The position numbers and the translations under genes are program-made. Shown in pieces: positions 26,210-33,829 of a DNA stretch of 64,000 nt (the first letter of the stretch is position 1; each line of letters begins with the position of its first letter). This DNA comes from Acinetobacter corruptisaponis (GTDB lineage Bacteria; Pseudomonadota; Gammaproteobacteria; Pseudomonadales; Moraxellaceae): contig NZ_CP125669.1 of assembly GCF_030053775.1 (NCBI RefSeq), positions 3,529,962-3,593,961 on the forward strand, written 5' to 3'. The notes under the pieces were generated by a model. The model was not told the DNA's origin and ran no database searches. It saw only the letters and a program-made list of their open reading frames with translations.

Positions 26210-26893
26210 TTAAAGCTCTGCCCATTTTCGCATCAGGTTGTGATAAAGGCTGGTGAGTTTAATGACTTCTTCATGATGGTCTCCCAACTGCATTCTCAGG
26301 TTTTGTATGGTCTGGTCCAGATTAAACAGGATATGGCGTTCGGCATCATCCCGAATCATGCTTTGCACCCAGAAAAATGAGGCGATTCGGCAGCCCTGTG
26401 TAACAGCTGTCACCTCATGCAGACTGGTGGATGGATAAAGAATCATATCCCCAGCGGGCAGCCTGATTTCATGGTAGCCATAGGTGTCTTCCACAACCAG
26501 TTCACCGCCCTCATATTCATCTGGTTCGCTGAGAAAAACAGTGCAGGACAGGTCAGTTCTCAGTCGGTCCTTGGTTCCGCGAATGCGTCTGATCGAGTTA
26601 TCGACATGAAAACCAAAATGCTCATTATGCTCGTAACGGTTAAACAGGGGCGGGATGATATCCAGAGGAATGGCGGCAGATAAAAACAGTGGATGCTGGC
26701 CTAAAGACTCTAAAATAATATTGCCCAAATGATGGGTCAGTGGATGGTCTTCGGGAAGCTGCTGGTTTTGTTTTACGCTTGCAGATAAGGTGCCAGCGGT
26801 GACCTTGCCATTGACCCATTCAATTTTATTCATTTCATCTCGGAAGTACCGCACTTGTTCCTTGCTTAATACTTGAGGAATATGATGAATCAC
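26210..26893 (-). CDS. piuC: PKHD-type Fe(II)/2-oxoglutarate hydroxylase, PiuC
   Basis: A protein of 227 residues if translation begins at the GTG at 26893; this start follows AAGGTGG and gives the family N-terminus MIHHIPQVLS. A TTG at 26923 would add ten residues. The iron ligands are the HxD in FGFHVDNS and the distal His in STSLHEV; R in GCRIASF binds 2-oxoglutarate. PiuC proteins are encoded beside catecholate siderophore receptors in many gammaproteobacteria; their substrate is unclear. It lies behind piuA with a hairpin between them. Confidence 0.9.
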   Translation of the reverse strand: MIHHIPQVLSKEQVRYFRDEMNKIEWVNGKVTAGTLSASVKQNQQLPEDHPLTHHLGNIILESLGQHPLFLSAAIPLDIIPPLFNRYEHNEHFGFHVDNSIRRIRGTKDRLRTDLSCTVFLSEPDEYEGGELVVEDTYGYHEIRLPAGDMILYPSTSLHEVTAVTQGCRIASFFWVQSMIRDDAERHILFNLDQTIQNLRMQLGDHHEEVIKLTSLYHNLMRKWAEL

Positions 26894-26934
26894 AACCACC
26901 ACCTTATTTATGTGTAATGTCAATAAACAGAAAA

Positions 26935-26962
26935 GAGATAGCCTTAGTTTTAAAGCTATCTC
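26935..26962 (-). terminator. Hairpin between piuA and piuC
   Basis: Arms GAGATAGC and GCTATCTC enclose a 12-base loop. On the minus strand the right arm is followed by TTTTC. It may stop or reduce transcription from piuA into piuC. Confidence 0.6.
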
Positions 26963-26992
26963 AAAAGACTTTTATATAAGATTAATCAGCAA

Positions 26993-29245
26993 TTAGTATT
27001 TAAAGCTAAGTGATAATACACCGCTACGACCTTCGGCTTCTGCTGCATAGTGCGAACCGTAGGCTTTGGTGAAATAACGCTCATTGCTTAAGTTATTTAC
27101 ATTTAACTGTAAATCAACATTCTTGTTGACATTATAACGAGCCATTGCGTCATAGCGGACATAGTCAGGTACCCATTTTTCAGCCGTTGCTGATTTTGCA
27201 CCGTAGACTTTATCCATATAGGTTGCACCACCGCCAACAGTGATTTGTGGCAGGACTTGGTAAGTTGTCCAAAGAGTTGCACTGTTTTTAGGAACGTTTG
27301 CTAGAGGCAGACCTTCGTTTGCTTTGGCATTGTAGGCTGCTGTAACCAGTTCGCTATCTAGGAAGCTATAACCAAATGAAATCGCCCATGCGTCTGTGAT
27401 ATTACCACTCAAGCCAAGCTCAAAACCATCCATTTTACTTGAACCAGCATTCATTGTGGTATTTGCATCAACAGCAACACGAGTATTGGTTTTTTCAGTA
27501 CGGAAAATTGCTGCGGTTGCATTCAACTTATTATTTAATAAGTTCCATTTCGTTCCGACTTCAATGGTGCGTGCTTTTTCAGGATCAAGATCTTTAATGG
27601 CTACAGATGGACTTGATTCAGCAGATTCACCAGAATCTACACCAACAGGTGTTGCCGAAGTTGCATAGCTTGCATAAACCGCACTATTTTCAGTTGGCTT
27701 AAAGGTTACACCAGCATTATAACTCCAGAAATCTGAATCGCTTTCAATTTTCACACCAGTTGCTAAAGTCTTAACTGCTGTTTCAAATTTATCCCAACGC
27801 ACACCTACATCAAGCAACAACTGAGGCATAATTTCGATATTATCAAAGAAATAGATACCTGTAGTTTCGGTTGTGGTATTTGACGTTGGTGCATTCTTAG
27901 TGATTGTACCTAAGAATGGGTCATTTGCATTTGGATTAAAGGTCGATGTACACCAACCATTTGCATTAGCCAAACCAAGTGAACAAGCACCTGTTCCAAG
28001 CGTACCATCAACTTTAGAAGAAGCTGGGTCTTTTATGGTATAACTTGCGGTATCTTTATCTAACTTAGAATATTCTGCGCCTGCATTAAAGCTATGTTTT
28101 AAGATGCTGGTATCAAATTTACCACGCAAAGATAATTGGTCACCATAAGTTGTGGTATCGGTACTACGAGAGTTTGCACGTCTCCAAACACCTGTATCTT
28201 GCAATGCACCTGTTGTTAGATTAATAAAGTTACCTTTAGAATCATCAGGTTGTGTCCATAGATAATCATTGGTAGATTTACTATAAGTTACAATATTACT
28301 TACAGTAAGATTATCAAGTAAATCATGCTCTAGCTTTAATGTACCGATTTGATTTTCCTGTTTTTGGAAATCACGGTCTTTCCAGCCATAGTAAATACCT
28401 TGTTTTACATTGATTGGCGAACCATCACCATTAAATTTTGCATTGGCAGTTGTTACACCAAATGGGTTGCTATATGGCACACCTGAATCAGGTTCATCAT
28501 TAGTTCTTAAATAATAATAGCTTGCCGTCGCACGGGTCGGTGTGCCTAGACCAATACTGATACTTGGTGCAATACCTGCACGTTTGTATTCTGCACCGTT
28601 ATCCTGACCCGCCTTATTATTTTCATGCCCCATTGCCACAACACGTGCTGCAATACCATTGCCAAAGTCTTTGTTCCCATCAAGCACAATACGACGATAA
28701 TCATCTGTACCTTGTGATACAGAACCTTCAATGCTGTCACCTTTTTTGGCAACTTTAGATACCATGTTGATATTACCACTGGCATTACCACCACCGCCCA
28801 AACTAGAAGAAGAGCCTTTGGTGACCTCGACTTGTTCTACCGCAAACATTTCACGGTTTTGTGAGCCCATACTACGGATGCCATCGACATACATTGAGCC
28901 TTCAGAATTATAACCACGAATAAACGGACGATCGCCGTTTGGGTTTCCACCTTCACCAGCCCCTAAGGTAATGCCTGGTACAGTACGAAGTGCATCCGCC
29001 AAAGTGACCACTTGAGTATCCTGAATCAGTTGTTGTGAAATCACTGAGACTGATTTAGGGGTATCCAGTAAAGGTGCAACATATTTTGTATTTGCTGAAG
29101 AATCTACTTTTAAACCTTGGGTTTGTTCTGCTTTTACATCAATGGTTGGTAATTGTGTCGCATTATTATCAGCATTTGCTACCGCTGACAGAGTAGAAAG
29201 AATTGCCGTACTGACAATTTTCTTACGGGATTTAATAAAAGACAT
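26993..29245 (-). CDS. piuA: TonB-dependent catecholate siderophore receptor, PiuA type
   Basis: A 750-residue outer-membrane receptor. A Sec signal peptide (cleavage near VANA) is followed by a TonB box-like segment (LPTIDVKAE), the plug domain with SVSVISQQLIQD, RGYNSEGSMYVDGIR and the EVTKGSSSS motif, then a 22-strand barrel ending in LSLSFKY, the Bam signal with terminal aromatic residue. It imports ferric catecholates and, in relatives, siderophore-linked antibiotics. The ATG at 29245 has AAGG six bases upstream and is preferred to a TTG two codons earlier. A Fur-box-like site lies just upstream. Confidence 0.92.
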   Translation of the reverse strand: MSFIKSRKKIVSTAILSTLSAVANADNNATQLPTIDVKAEQTQGLKVDSSANTKYVAPLLDTPKSVSVISQQLIQDTQVVTLADALRTVPGITLGAGEGGNPNGDRPFIRGYNSEGSMYVDGIRSMGSQNREMFAVEQVEVTKGSSSSLGGGGNASGNINMVSKVAKKGDSIEGSVSQGTDDYRRIVLDGNKDFGNGIAARVVAMGHENNKAGQDNGAEYKRAGIAPSISIGLGTPTRATASYYYLRTNDEPDSGVPYSNPFGVTTANAKFNGDGSPINVKQGIYYGWKDRDFQKQENQIGTLKLEHDLLDNLTVSNIVTYSKSTNDYLWTQPDDSKGNFINLTTGALQDTGVWRRANSRSTDTTTYGDQLSLRGKFDTSILKHSFNAGAEYSKLDKDTASYTIKDPASSKVDGTLGTGACSLGLANANGWCTSTFNPNANDPFLGTITKNAPTSNTTTETTGIYFFDNIEIMPQLLLDVGVRWDKFETAVKTLATGVKIESDSDFWSYNAGVTFKPTENSAVYASYATSATPVGVDSGESAESSPSVAIKDLDPEKARTIEVGTKWNLLNNKLNATAAIFRTEKTNTRVAVDANTTMNAGSSKMDGFELGLSGNITDAWAISFGYSFLDSELVTAAYNAKANEGLPLANVPKNSATLWTTYQVLPQITVGGGATYMDKVYGAKSATAEKWVPDYVRYDAMARYNVNKNVDLQLNVNNLSNERYFTKAYGSHYAAEAEGRSGVLSLSFKY

Positions 29246-29279
29246 GGTCAACCTTAATAAATGGTTACAAATGTGGAGA

Positions 29280-29298
29280 AATAATAGTAATTCTTATT
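29280..29298 (-). promoter_or_regulatory. Fur-box-like site upstream of piuA
   Basis: AATAATAGTAATTCTTATT matches 13 of 19 positions of the Fur consensus GATAATGATAATCATTATC by my count. It lies 35 bases upstream of the piuA start. A second, weaker similar stretch (AATAAGAATTATTATTG) lies near 29405. Iron repression of piuA is therefore likely. Confidence 0.6.
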
Positions 29299-29339
29299 TA
29301 CATTCACAATATGAATCTAACAGTATTAATAAAGCATAA

Positions 29340-29369
29340 ACATAATCTCCATGATGATGGAGATTATGT
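29340..29369. promoter_or_regulatory. Perfect 13-bp inverted repeat in the piuA / Fur-paralogue intergenic region
   Basis: ACATAATCTCCAT and ATGGAGATTATGT flank the loop GATG. No gene reads into it from either side, so a terminator role is unlikely. It lies about 95 bases upstream of piuA and 350 upstream of the Fur paralogue. An operator or a structured 5' leader of piuA mRNA are the options. The rest of the 474-base gap is AT-rich without a gene. Confidence 0.6.
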
Positions 29370-29596
29370 ATTTTATTTGTTTATTTTTAAACAGCAATTA
29401 TATTAATAAGAATTATTATTGTTTAATAATAATCTATTTTATAAAAAAATAAAAATAATTTTTTATGTTTTGAAATTTTCATATTATATTGATTTGTCTA
29501 AATAAAACTTGAGATAAATTTTATTTTGTGGATATTTCATTGGAAAAATCTGACATTTTTTTGACATTGAGTATGCCATAATTTTAAAGTTTTAGG

Positions 29597-29631
29597 CTAA
29601 AGTAAGCTCGGGATGTTAAGTTTTACTTTAG
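29597..29631. promoter_or_regulatory. Inverted repeat upstream of the Fur paralogue
   Basis: Arms CTAAAGTAA (29597-29605) and TTACTTTAG (29623-29631) are perfect over 9 bp with a 17-base spacer; a second dyad GCTTAT-TTGATC-ATAAGC lies at 29655-29672. Both are within 125 bases upstream of the Fur-family gene and may be operators, possibly autoregulatory. Confidence 0.4.
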
Positions 29632-29719
29632 ATAAAATCCTAGAAAAAGCGGAAGCTTATTTGATCATAAGCGTTTATTTTGAGTGTGGATTTCTGGTAT
29701 TAAATGTGAATAAAGAAAG

Positions 29720-30151
29720 ATGAATCATACTGTTAACATGGATGAACTCGTAAAGAAGTTACGTGCTGCCAAGGTTCGCGCCACGCTGCCCCGATTATTA
29801 ATTTTAAGGATATTGAGTGAATCCAATCAGGCGATGACTGCCTATGAAATTGAAAAAGCTGTGGCGGAATTAAATAGTACGCTATTTTTAACCAGTATTT
29901 ATACTGTGTTAAGGTCATTGGAACAGGCGAATATTATCCAGCGTTATCATAAACCAGGTGAGCGCCAGGCTGTTTTCTCTATAGGTACGCAATCGGGTTC
30001 TGTTATTTGTGAATGTATTAAGTGCAAAAAACGAATAGAAGTGGACCAACGTGAATTAGACCAAAATTTGCAGCAATTTTATCAGCAGCAACAGTTGAAT
30101 GTTAAATCTTATAATTTGATTATCCAGGTTGAATGTAAGGAATGTACCTGA
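29720..30151 (+). CDS. Fur-family regulator paralogue with degenerate metal sites
   Basis: A 143-residue protein with a Fur-type winged helix (KVRATLPRLLILRIL, SIYTVLRSLEQANIIQRYH) and a short dimerisation domain. The structural zinc pairs CxxC remain (CIKC near 97-100 and CKEC at the end). The HHDH histidine cluster and the later histidines that bind the regulatory metal in Fur and Zur are absent: only two histidines occur in the whole protein. It may sense by another route or be constitutively active. It is divergent from piuA, which suggests a link to iron uptake. Confidence 0.85.
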   Translation: MNHTVNMDELVKKLRAAKVRATLPRLLILRILSESNQAMTAYEIEKAVAELNSTLFLTSIYTVLRSLEQANIIQRYHKPGERQAVFSIGTQSGSVICECIKCKKRIEVDQRELDQNLQQFYQQQQLNVKSYNLIIQVECKECT

Positions 30152-30180
30152 TTCTGGATATAAATAAGCATTGAAAAGAA

Positions 30181-30225
30181 TAGGGCCTGTTTATATTCAT
30201 AAGCTGAAAAACAGACCCTAGTTTT
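30181..30225. terminator. Bidirectional terminator between the Fur paralogue and nadB
   Basis: Arms AGGGCCTGTTT (30182-30192) and AAACAGACCCT (30209-30219) pair with one C-A mismatch on the plus strand and one G-U pair on the minus strand. GTTTTTATTT follows on the plus strand. It separates two converging genes. Confidence 0.65.
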
Positions 30226-30237
30226 TATTTATTAATT

Positions 30238-31872
30238 TTAGGATTGATTGACCAATGGCTGTTCCACTGCAAAATTTGGTGGTGTCAGAACAGTTTTACG
30301 AATTTCACTGGAAAGTTCAGGATAATCCAGCGTGTAATGCAGACCACGGGATTCCTTGCGTTGCATGGCACAGCGAACAATCATCTCAGAAACAAGCACC
30401 AGATTACGCAGTTCAATCAGGTTCTTGCTGACACGGTAATCCTGATAATACTCCGTGATTTCACGTTTTAACATTTCAATACGGTGCAGGGCACGTTGTA
30501 AACGTTTGGTCGTCCGTACAATTCCAACATAGTTCCACATGGTTGAACGTAACTCATCCCAGTTTTGCAGAATCACCACATCTTCATCCGCATCGGTGAC
30601 CTGTGATTCATCCCATGCAGGAACCTCAGGGAATTTAAAGCCCGCATCAAATTTCTGTTCAATATCTTCCGCTGCGCTCATGCCATACACAAAGCACTCA
30701 AGCAAGGAGTTGCTCGCCATACGGTTTGCACCATGTAGACCTGTATATGAGGTTTCACCAATGGCATACAAACCCGTCAAATCGGTCTGGCTGCTGGAAT
30801 CCACCACCACGCCGCCACAGGTATAGTGGGCAGCAGGTACAACAGGAATCATGTCCTTGGTAATATCAATGCCAAGCTCTAGCAGGCGTGCATAGAGTGT
30901 AGGGAAGTGTTCGGTAATAAACTCTGGTGATTTATGGGTAATGTCCAGCCATACATGACGGATACCTAAACGCTTGATTTCATAGTCAATGGCACGGGCC
31001 ACAATATCGCGGGGTGCAAGTTCGGCACGTTCATCAAAACGTAGCATAAAACGCTCACCATCAGGTAAACGCAGATAGGCTCCTTCACCACGCATTGCTT
31101 CAGTAATCAGGAACGAACGTGCTTTGGGATGGTATAAACAGGTTGGGTGGAACTGGTTAAATTCCATATTGGCAACACGGCAACCCGCACGATAGGCCAT
31201 TGCAATACCATCACCTGTCGCGATGTCAGGGTTCGAGGTATATAGATAGGCTTTCATTGCCCCACCACATGCCAGAGCGGTGAACGGTGCCAGAAACGTA
31301 TGAACCTGTTCAGCACTTTCATCCAGGGCATATAAGCCAATGGCACGGTTAGGCTGGTTCTGGTGGCCAAGTTTATGCAAGGTGATTAGGTCAATTGCAA
31401 TGTAATTTTCAAAAATGGTGATATTGTCGCGTTCTTTGGCGCGTTCAACCAATGTGGTTGAAATTGCTTTGCCTGTTGCATCCGCTGAATGGATGATACG
31501 GCGTTGTGAGTGACCCCCTTCACGGGTAAGGTGTAATTGCTCATCATCATCCAGTGTGAACTGCACACCTTGTTTTAGCAGGAAGTCAACAGAGGGTTTG
31601 CCACCCTCAACAGTATGTTTGACGGCATCCATTTCACATAAATGTGCGCCTGCAATCATAGTGTCACTAATGTGTTGTTGAATGGAATCAGTCTCGTCCA
31701 GTACCGCAGCAACACCGCCCTGAGCATAAAAGGTACTGGCTTCTGTGAGCGCTGCCTTTGCCAAAATTGCAATGTTGTAATGACTTGGTAAAGAGAGTGC
31801 GAGGCTTAGGCCTGCACCACCACTGCCTACAATAATCACATCAAAATGGTGAATTGTTTCTAAATCAGGCAT
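30238..31872 (-). CDS. nadB: L-aspartate oxidase
   Basis: A flavoenzyme of about 544 residues that oxidises L-aspartate to iminoaspartate, the first step of de novo NAD synthesis. The FAD motif is [15 protein letters not shown] near the N-terminus; [15 protein letters not shown] and the catalytic-region RDIVARAID are conserved, as is [15 protein letters not shown] near the end of the FAD domain. Starts at 31872, 31887 or 31932 (TTG) are possible; 31872 gives a length close to the 540 residues of E. coli NadB. It stands alone between a converging Fur-family gene and the fimbrial operon. Confidence 0.92.
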   Translation of the reverse strand: MPDLETIHHFDVIIVGSGGAGLSLALSLPSHYNIAILAKAALTEASTFYAQGGVAAVLDETDSIQQHISDTMIAGAHLCEMDAVKHTVEGGKPSVDFLLKQGVQFTLDDDEQLHLTREGGHSQRRIIHSADATGKAISTTLVERAKERDNITIFENYIAIDLITLHKLGHQNQPNRAIGLYALDESAEQVHTFLAPFTALACGGAMKAYLYTSNPDIATGDGIAMAYRAGCRVANMEFNQFHPTCLYHPKARSFLITEAMRGEGAYLRLPDGERFMLRFDERAELAPRDIVARAIDYEIKRLGIRHVWLDITHKSPEFITEHFPTLYARLLELGIDITKDMIPVVPAAHYTCGGVVVDSSSQTDLTGLYAIGETSYTGLHGANRMASNSLLECFVYGMSAAEDIEQKFDAGFKFPEVPAWDESQVTDADEDVVILQNWDELRSTMWNYVGIVRTTKRLQRALHRIEMLKREITEYYQDYRVSKNLIELRNLVLVSEMIVRCAMQRKESRGLHYTLDYPELSSEIRKTVLTPPNFAVEQPLVNQS

Positions 31873-31932
31873 GACGATCTGCTTCATTTTCAAACGTTCG
31901 CTAATGACAACGCTTTTTAATGAAAAAGGCAA

Positions 31933-32397
31933 GTGCCAATCTGCCTAGAATTGCTCAATTTTTTTGCGAATAAAATACTTTTAATGAAAGTTATTGGAAT
32001 ATAAAACCGACAAAAAGGGTCAGAATTAAAAATAAATTGGTAAAAAATGATGAGTTTTCTTTTTGAAAGTTTAAAGGTTTTTACCTTTTATTTCGACAAT
32101 GGAGGACTGAGAACAGGAGAAACCAGAATATGAGATGGTTTTTTGATCAAATGGAGATTTTTAAAATATAAACCTTTCATTATAAATGGAAAATTTAAAT
32201 AAAAATAAAACATAAAATACTGAAAATGAATTGTCAAAAAATAATCTATATCTATCAATGAGCTTTTCATGCTGTTCTGTTAATTTTTAAAAAGAATGCT
32301 AACAACTTCACATAATTGGTGGAGTGTGAGATGTATTCTTATGTGATCTCCAAGGACAAAATAATTTATTTTTTGCGTTTGAAAAGGAAGACTTTTT
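31933..32397. other. AT-rich intergenic region between nadB and the fimbrial operon
   Basis: These 465 bases hold no gene that I can support. They must contain the fimbrial promoter and the nadB promoter. Short dyads occur: AAAGGT-TTTT-ACCTTT near 32073-32088, and CACATAA...TTATGTG near 32312-32345. AGGAAG precedes the pilin ATG. No clear -35/-10 pair could be fixed by eye. Confidence 0.5.
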
Positions 32398-32940
32398 ATG
32401 AAAATTAAACATTTAGCGTTGGCATTTGTTGCGATGGGTGCAGCAAATATGGCAATGGCAGATACAGGAACAATTAACTTTACTGGACAGGTTATTCAGG
32501 ATTCTTGTGCAACCGCCTTAACGGGTGGGGCAAGCGCAACGGCAGTGACTTTGGCGACGGTAAACAGAACTGCTTTGGCTACAGCTGGAGATACGGCGAA
32601 TGAAACTGCATTTTCACTGGATGTAACGGGTTGTGAAGGTGCTGATGCCCGTGGTGTACATTTTACCCTCACGCCAGCGAGCTTTGATACAACGAATAAT
32701 AGCTTGATTGCCAATACAGGTACGGCCACCAATGTTGGGATTGAAATTGCAAGAGGAACAATAGGTTCATCTACACCATATGCATTTGCTGGTGCGGCAG
32801 CAAGTTCAGGTAATGTGGCTATTACAGGCGCTACAGCAGGTACTGGTTCGTTACCACTCACTGCCAAATATAAGGCAACAGGTAATGCAACAGCAGGTAC
32901 TGTATTGGCAGCACTCGGCTGGACCTTGGTTTATGATTGA
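32398..32940 (+). CDS. Major fimbrial subunit (chaperone-usher pilin)
   Basis: A 180-residue pilin with a Sec signal peptide (MKIKHLALAFVAMGAANMAMA), an N-terminal donor-strand segment TGTINFTGQVIQDSC, two cysteines (C after QDS and C in DVTGCEGA) forming the usual disulfide, an Ala/Thr/Gly-rich core, and the C-terminal beta-zipper ending LGWTLVYD with penultimate-type aromatic Tyr. It is the first gene of a five-gene operon. A strong hairpin right behind it may keep its mRNA more abundant than the rest. Confidence 0.9.
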   Translation: MKIKHLALAFVAMGAANMAMADTGTINFTGQVIQDSCATALTGGASATAVTLATVNRTALATAGDTANETAFSLDVTGCEGADARGVHFTLTPASFDTTNNSLIANTGTATNVGIEIARGTIGSSTPYAFAGAAASSGNVAITGATAGTGSLPLTAKYKATGNATAGTVLAALGWTLVYD

Positions 32941-32970
32941 TTTTTACACAAGCGCGTAACTTGCTGAACA

Positions 32971-33012
32971 TCACTTGCCATACCCCTTGAACCGTTTCGA
33001 TATGGCAAGTGA
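32971..33012 (+). terminator. Intercistronic hairpin behind the pilin gene
   Basis: A perfect 12-bp inverted repeat (TCACTTGCCATA / TATGGCAAGTGA) with an 18-base loop lies between pilin and chaperone. A long T run is missing, so it is more likely a partial terminator or 3'-end stabiliser that raises pilin over chaperone and usher. Confidence 0.6.
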
Positions 33013-33065
33013 TCCTATTACTTTATTGATGGTGTTAATCAGGATAAGACTCAAGGAATAGAGGA

Positions 33066-33806
33066 ATGATCATGATTCGATATATGGTGCTTGCTTTTCT
33101 GCTGTTTTGCCAGATGTTCGGGATAACAATGGCGTATGCGGGAGTCACGATGGCAGGGACGCGTGTCGTTTTTCCTGCGGAAAGCAAAGACCAGTCACTT
33201 CAGTTTAGTAATAAAGACAATCTGCCCTTTTTAGTGCAGATCTGGGTTGATCAAGGGAATGATCAATCCACCCCTGAAACGGCAGATGCACCATTTATGG
33301 TGAATCCACAAGTGTTTCGGATTAATCCACAAGCAGGGCAAACCGCACGGTTATTCTATACAGGTGATGGTCAATTATCCAAAGACCGTGAATCGATTTA
33401 TTACCTGAATTTCAAGCAAATTCCAGCCATGAGCAAGGATGCGGTTGACCAGAATAAGCTGGTCTTAATTGTCAAAAACCGTTTTAAAATTTTTTATCGC
33501 CCTAAAACGATTGTGGGCAAGGTTGAGGATGTACCTAAACAATTACGTTATCGCCTACAGCAGGATGCAAAAGGCATCTGGTTACAGATCAATAATCCAA
33601 CAGGCTATTACGCAAATTTAACCCAGGCCTTTATCAAGGTGGGTGAACAAACCACCGAAATGCCAATTGGTATGGTTGCGCCAAAGTCCAGTGAAAAATG
33701 GCTGGTGCAGAAAAACATGACCCATACAGCCTCGGCAACCGTTACGGTGACTCTGGTGACAGATTACGGTGCATACACCAAGTATGACCTTATTGCACAA
33801 CCATAA
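33066..33806 (+). CDS. Fimbrial periplasmic chaperone
   Basis: A 246-residue PapD-like chaperone: signal peptide to about residue 25, then two immunoglobulin-like domains. The G1-F1 region shows alternating hydrophobic residues (KLVLIVKNRFKIFYRP), with the conserved FYRP turn, and the N-terminal domain carries TRVVFPAESKDQSLQFSN. It folds pilin subunits in the periplasm by donor-strand complementation and hands them to the usher, whose gene begins 23 bases later. Confidence 0.92.
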   Translation: MIMIRYMVLAFLLFCQMFGITMAYAGVTMAGTRVVFPAESKDQSLQFSNKDNLPFLVQIWVDQGNDQSTPETADAPFMVNPQVFRINPQAGQTARLFYTGDGQLSKDRESIYYLNFKQIPAMSKDAVDQNKLVLIVKNRFKIFYRPKTIVGKVEDVPKQLRYRLQQDAKGIWLQINNPTGYYANLTQAFIKVGEQTTEMPIGMVAPKSSEKWLVQKNMTHTASATVTVTLVTDYGAYTKYDLIAQP

Positions 33807-33829
33807 TAATTTAAAAAAGGAAGTATTAC

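Noticed and set aside
29340..29369. Terminator
   Set aside because: It lies between two divergent genes, so no transcript is expected to end there.
32496..32867. Long minus-strand ORF inside the pilin gene
   Set aside because: It is an antisense shadow produced by the Ala/Thr/Gly-rich coding sequence and has no ribosome-binding site.
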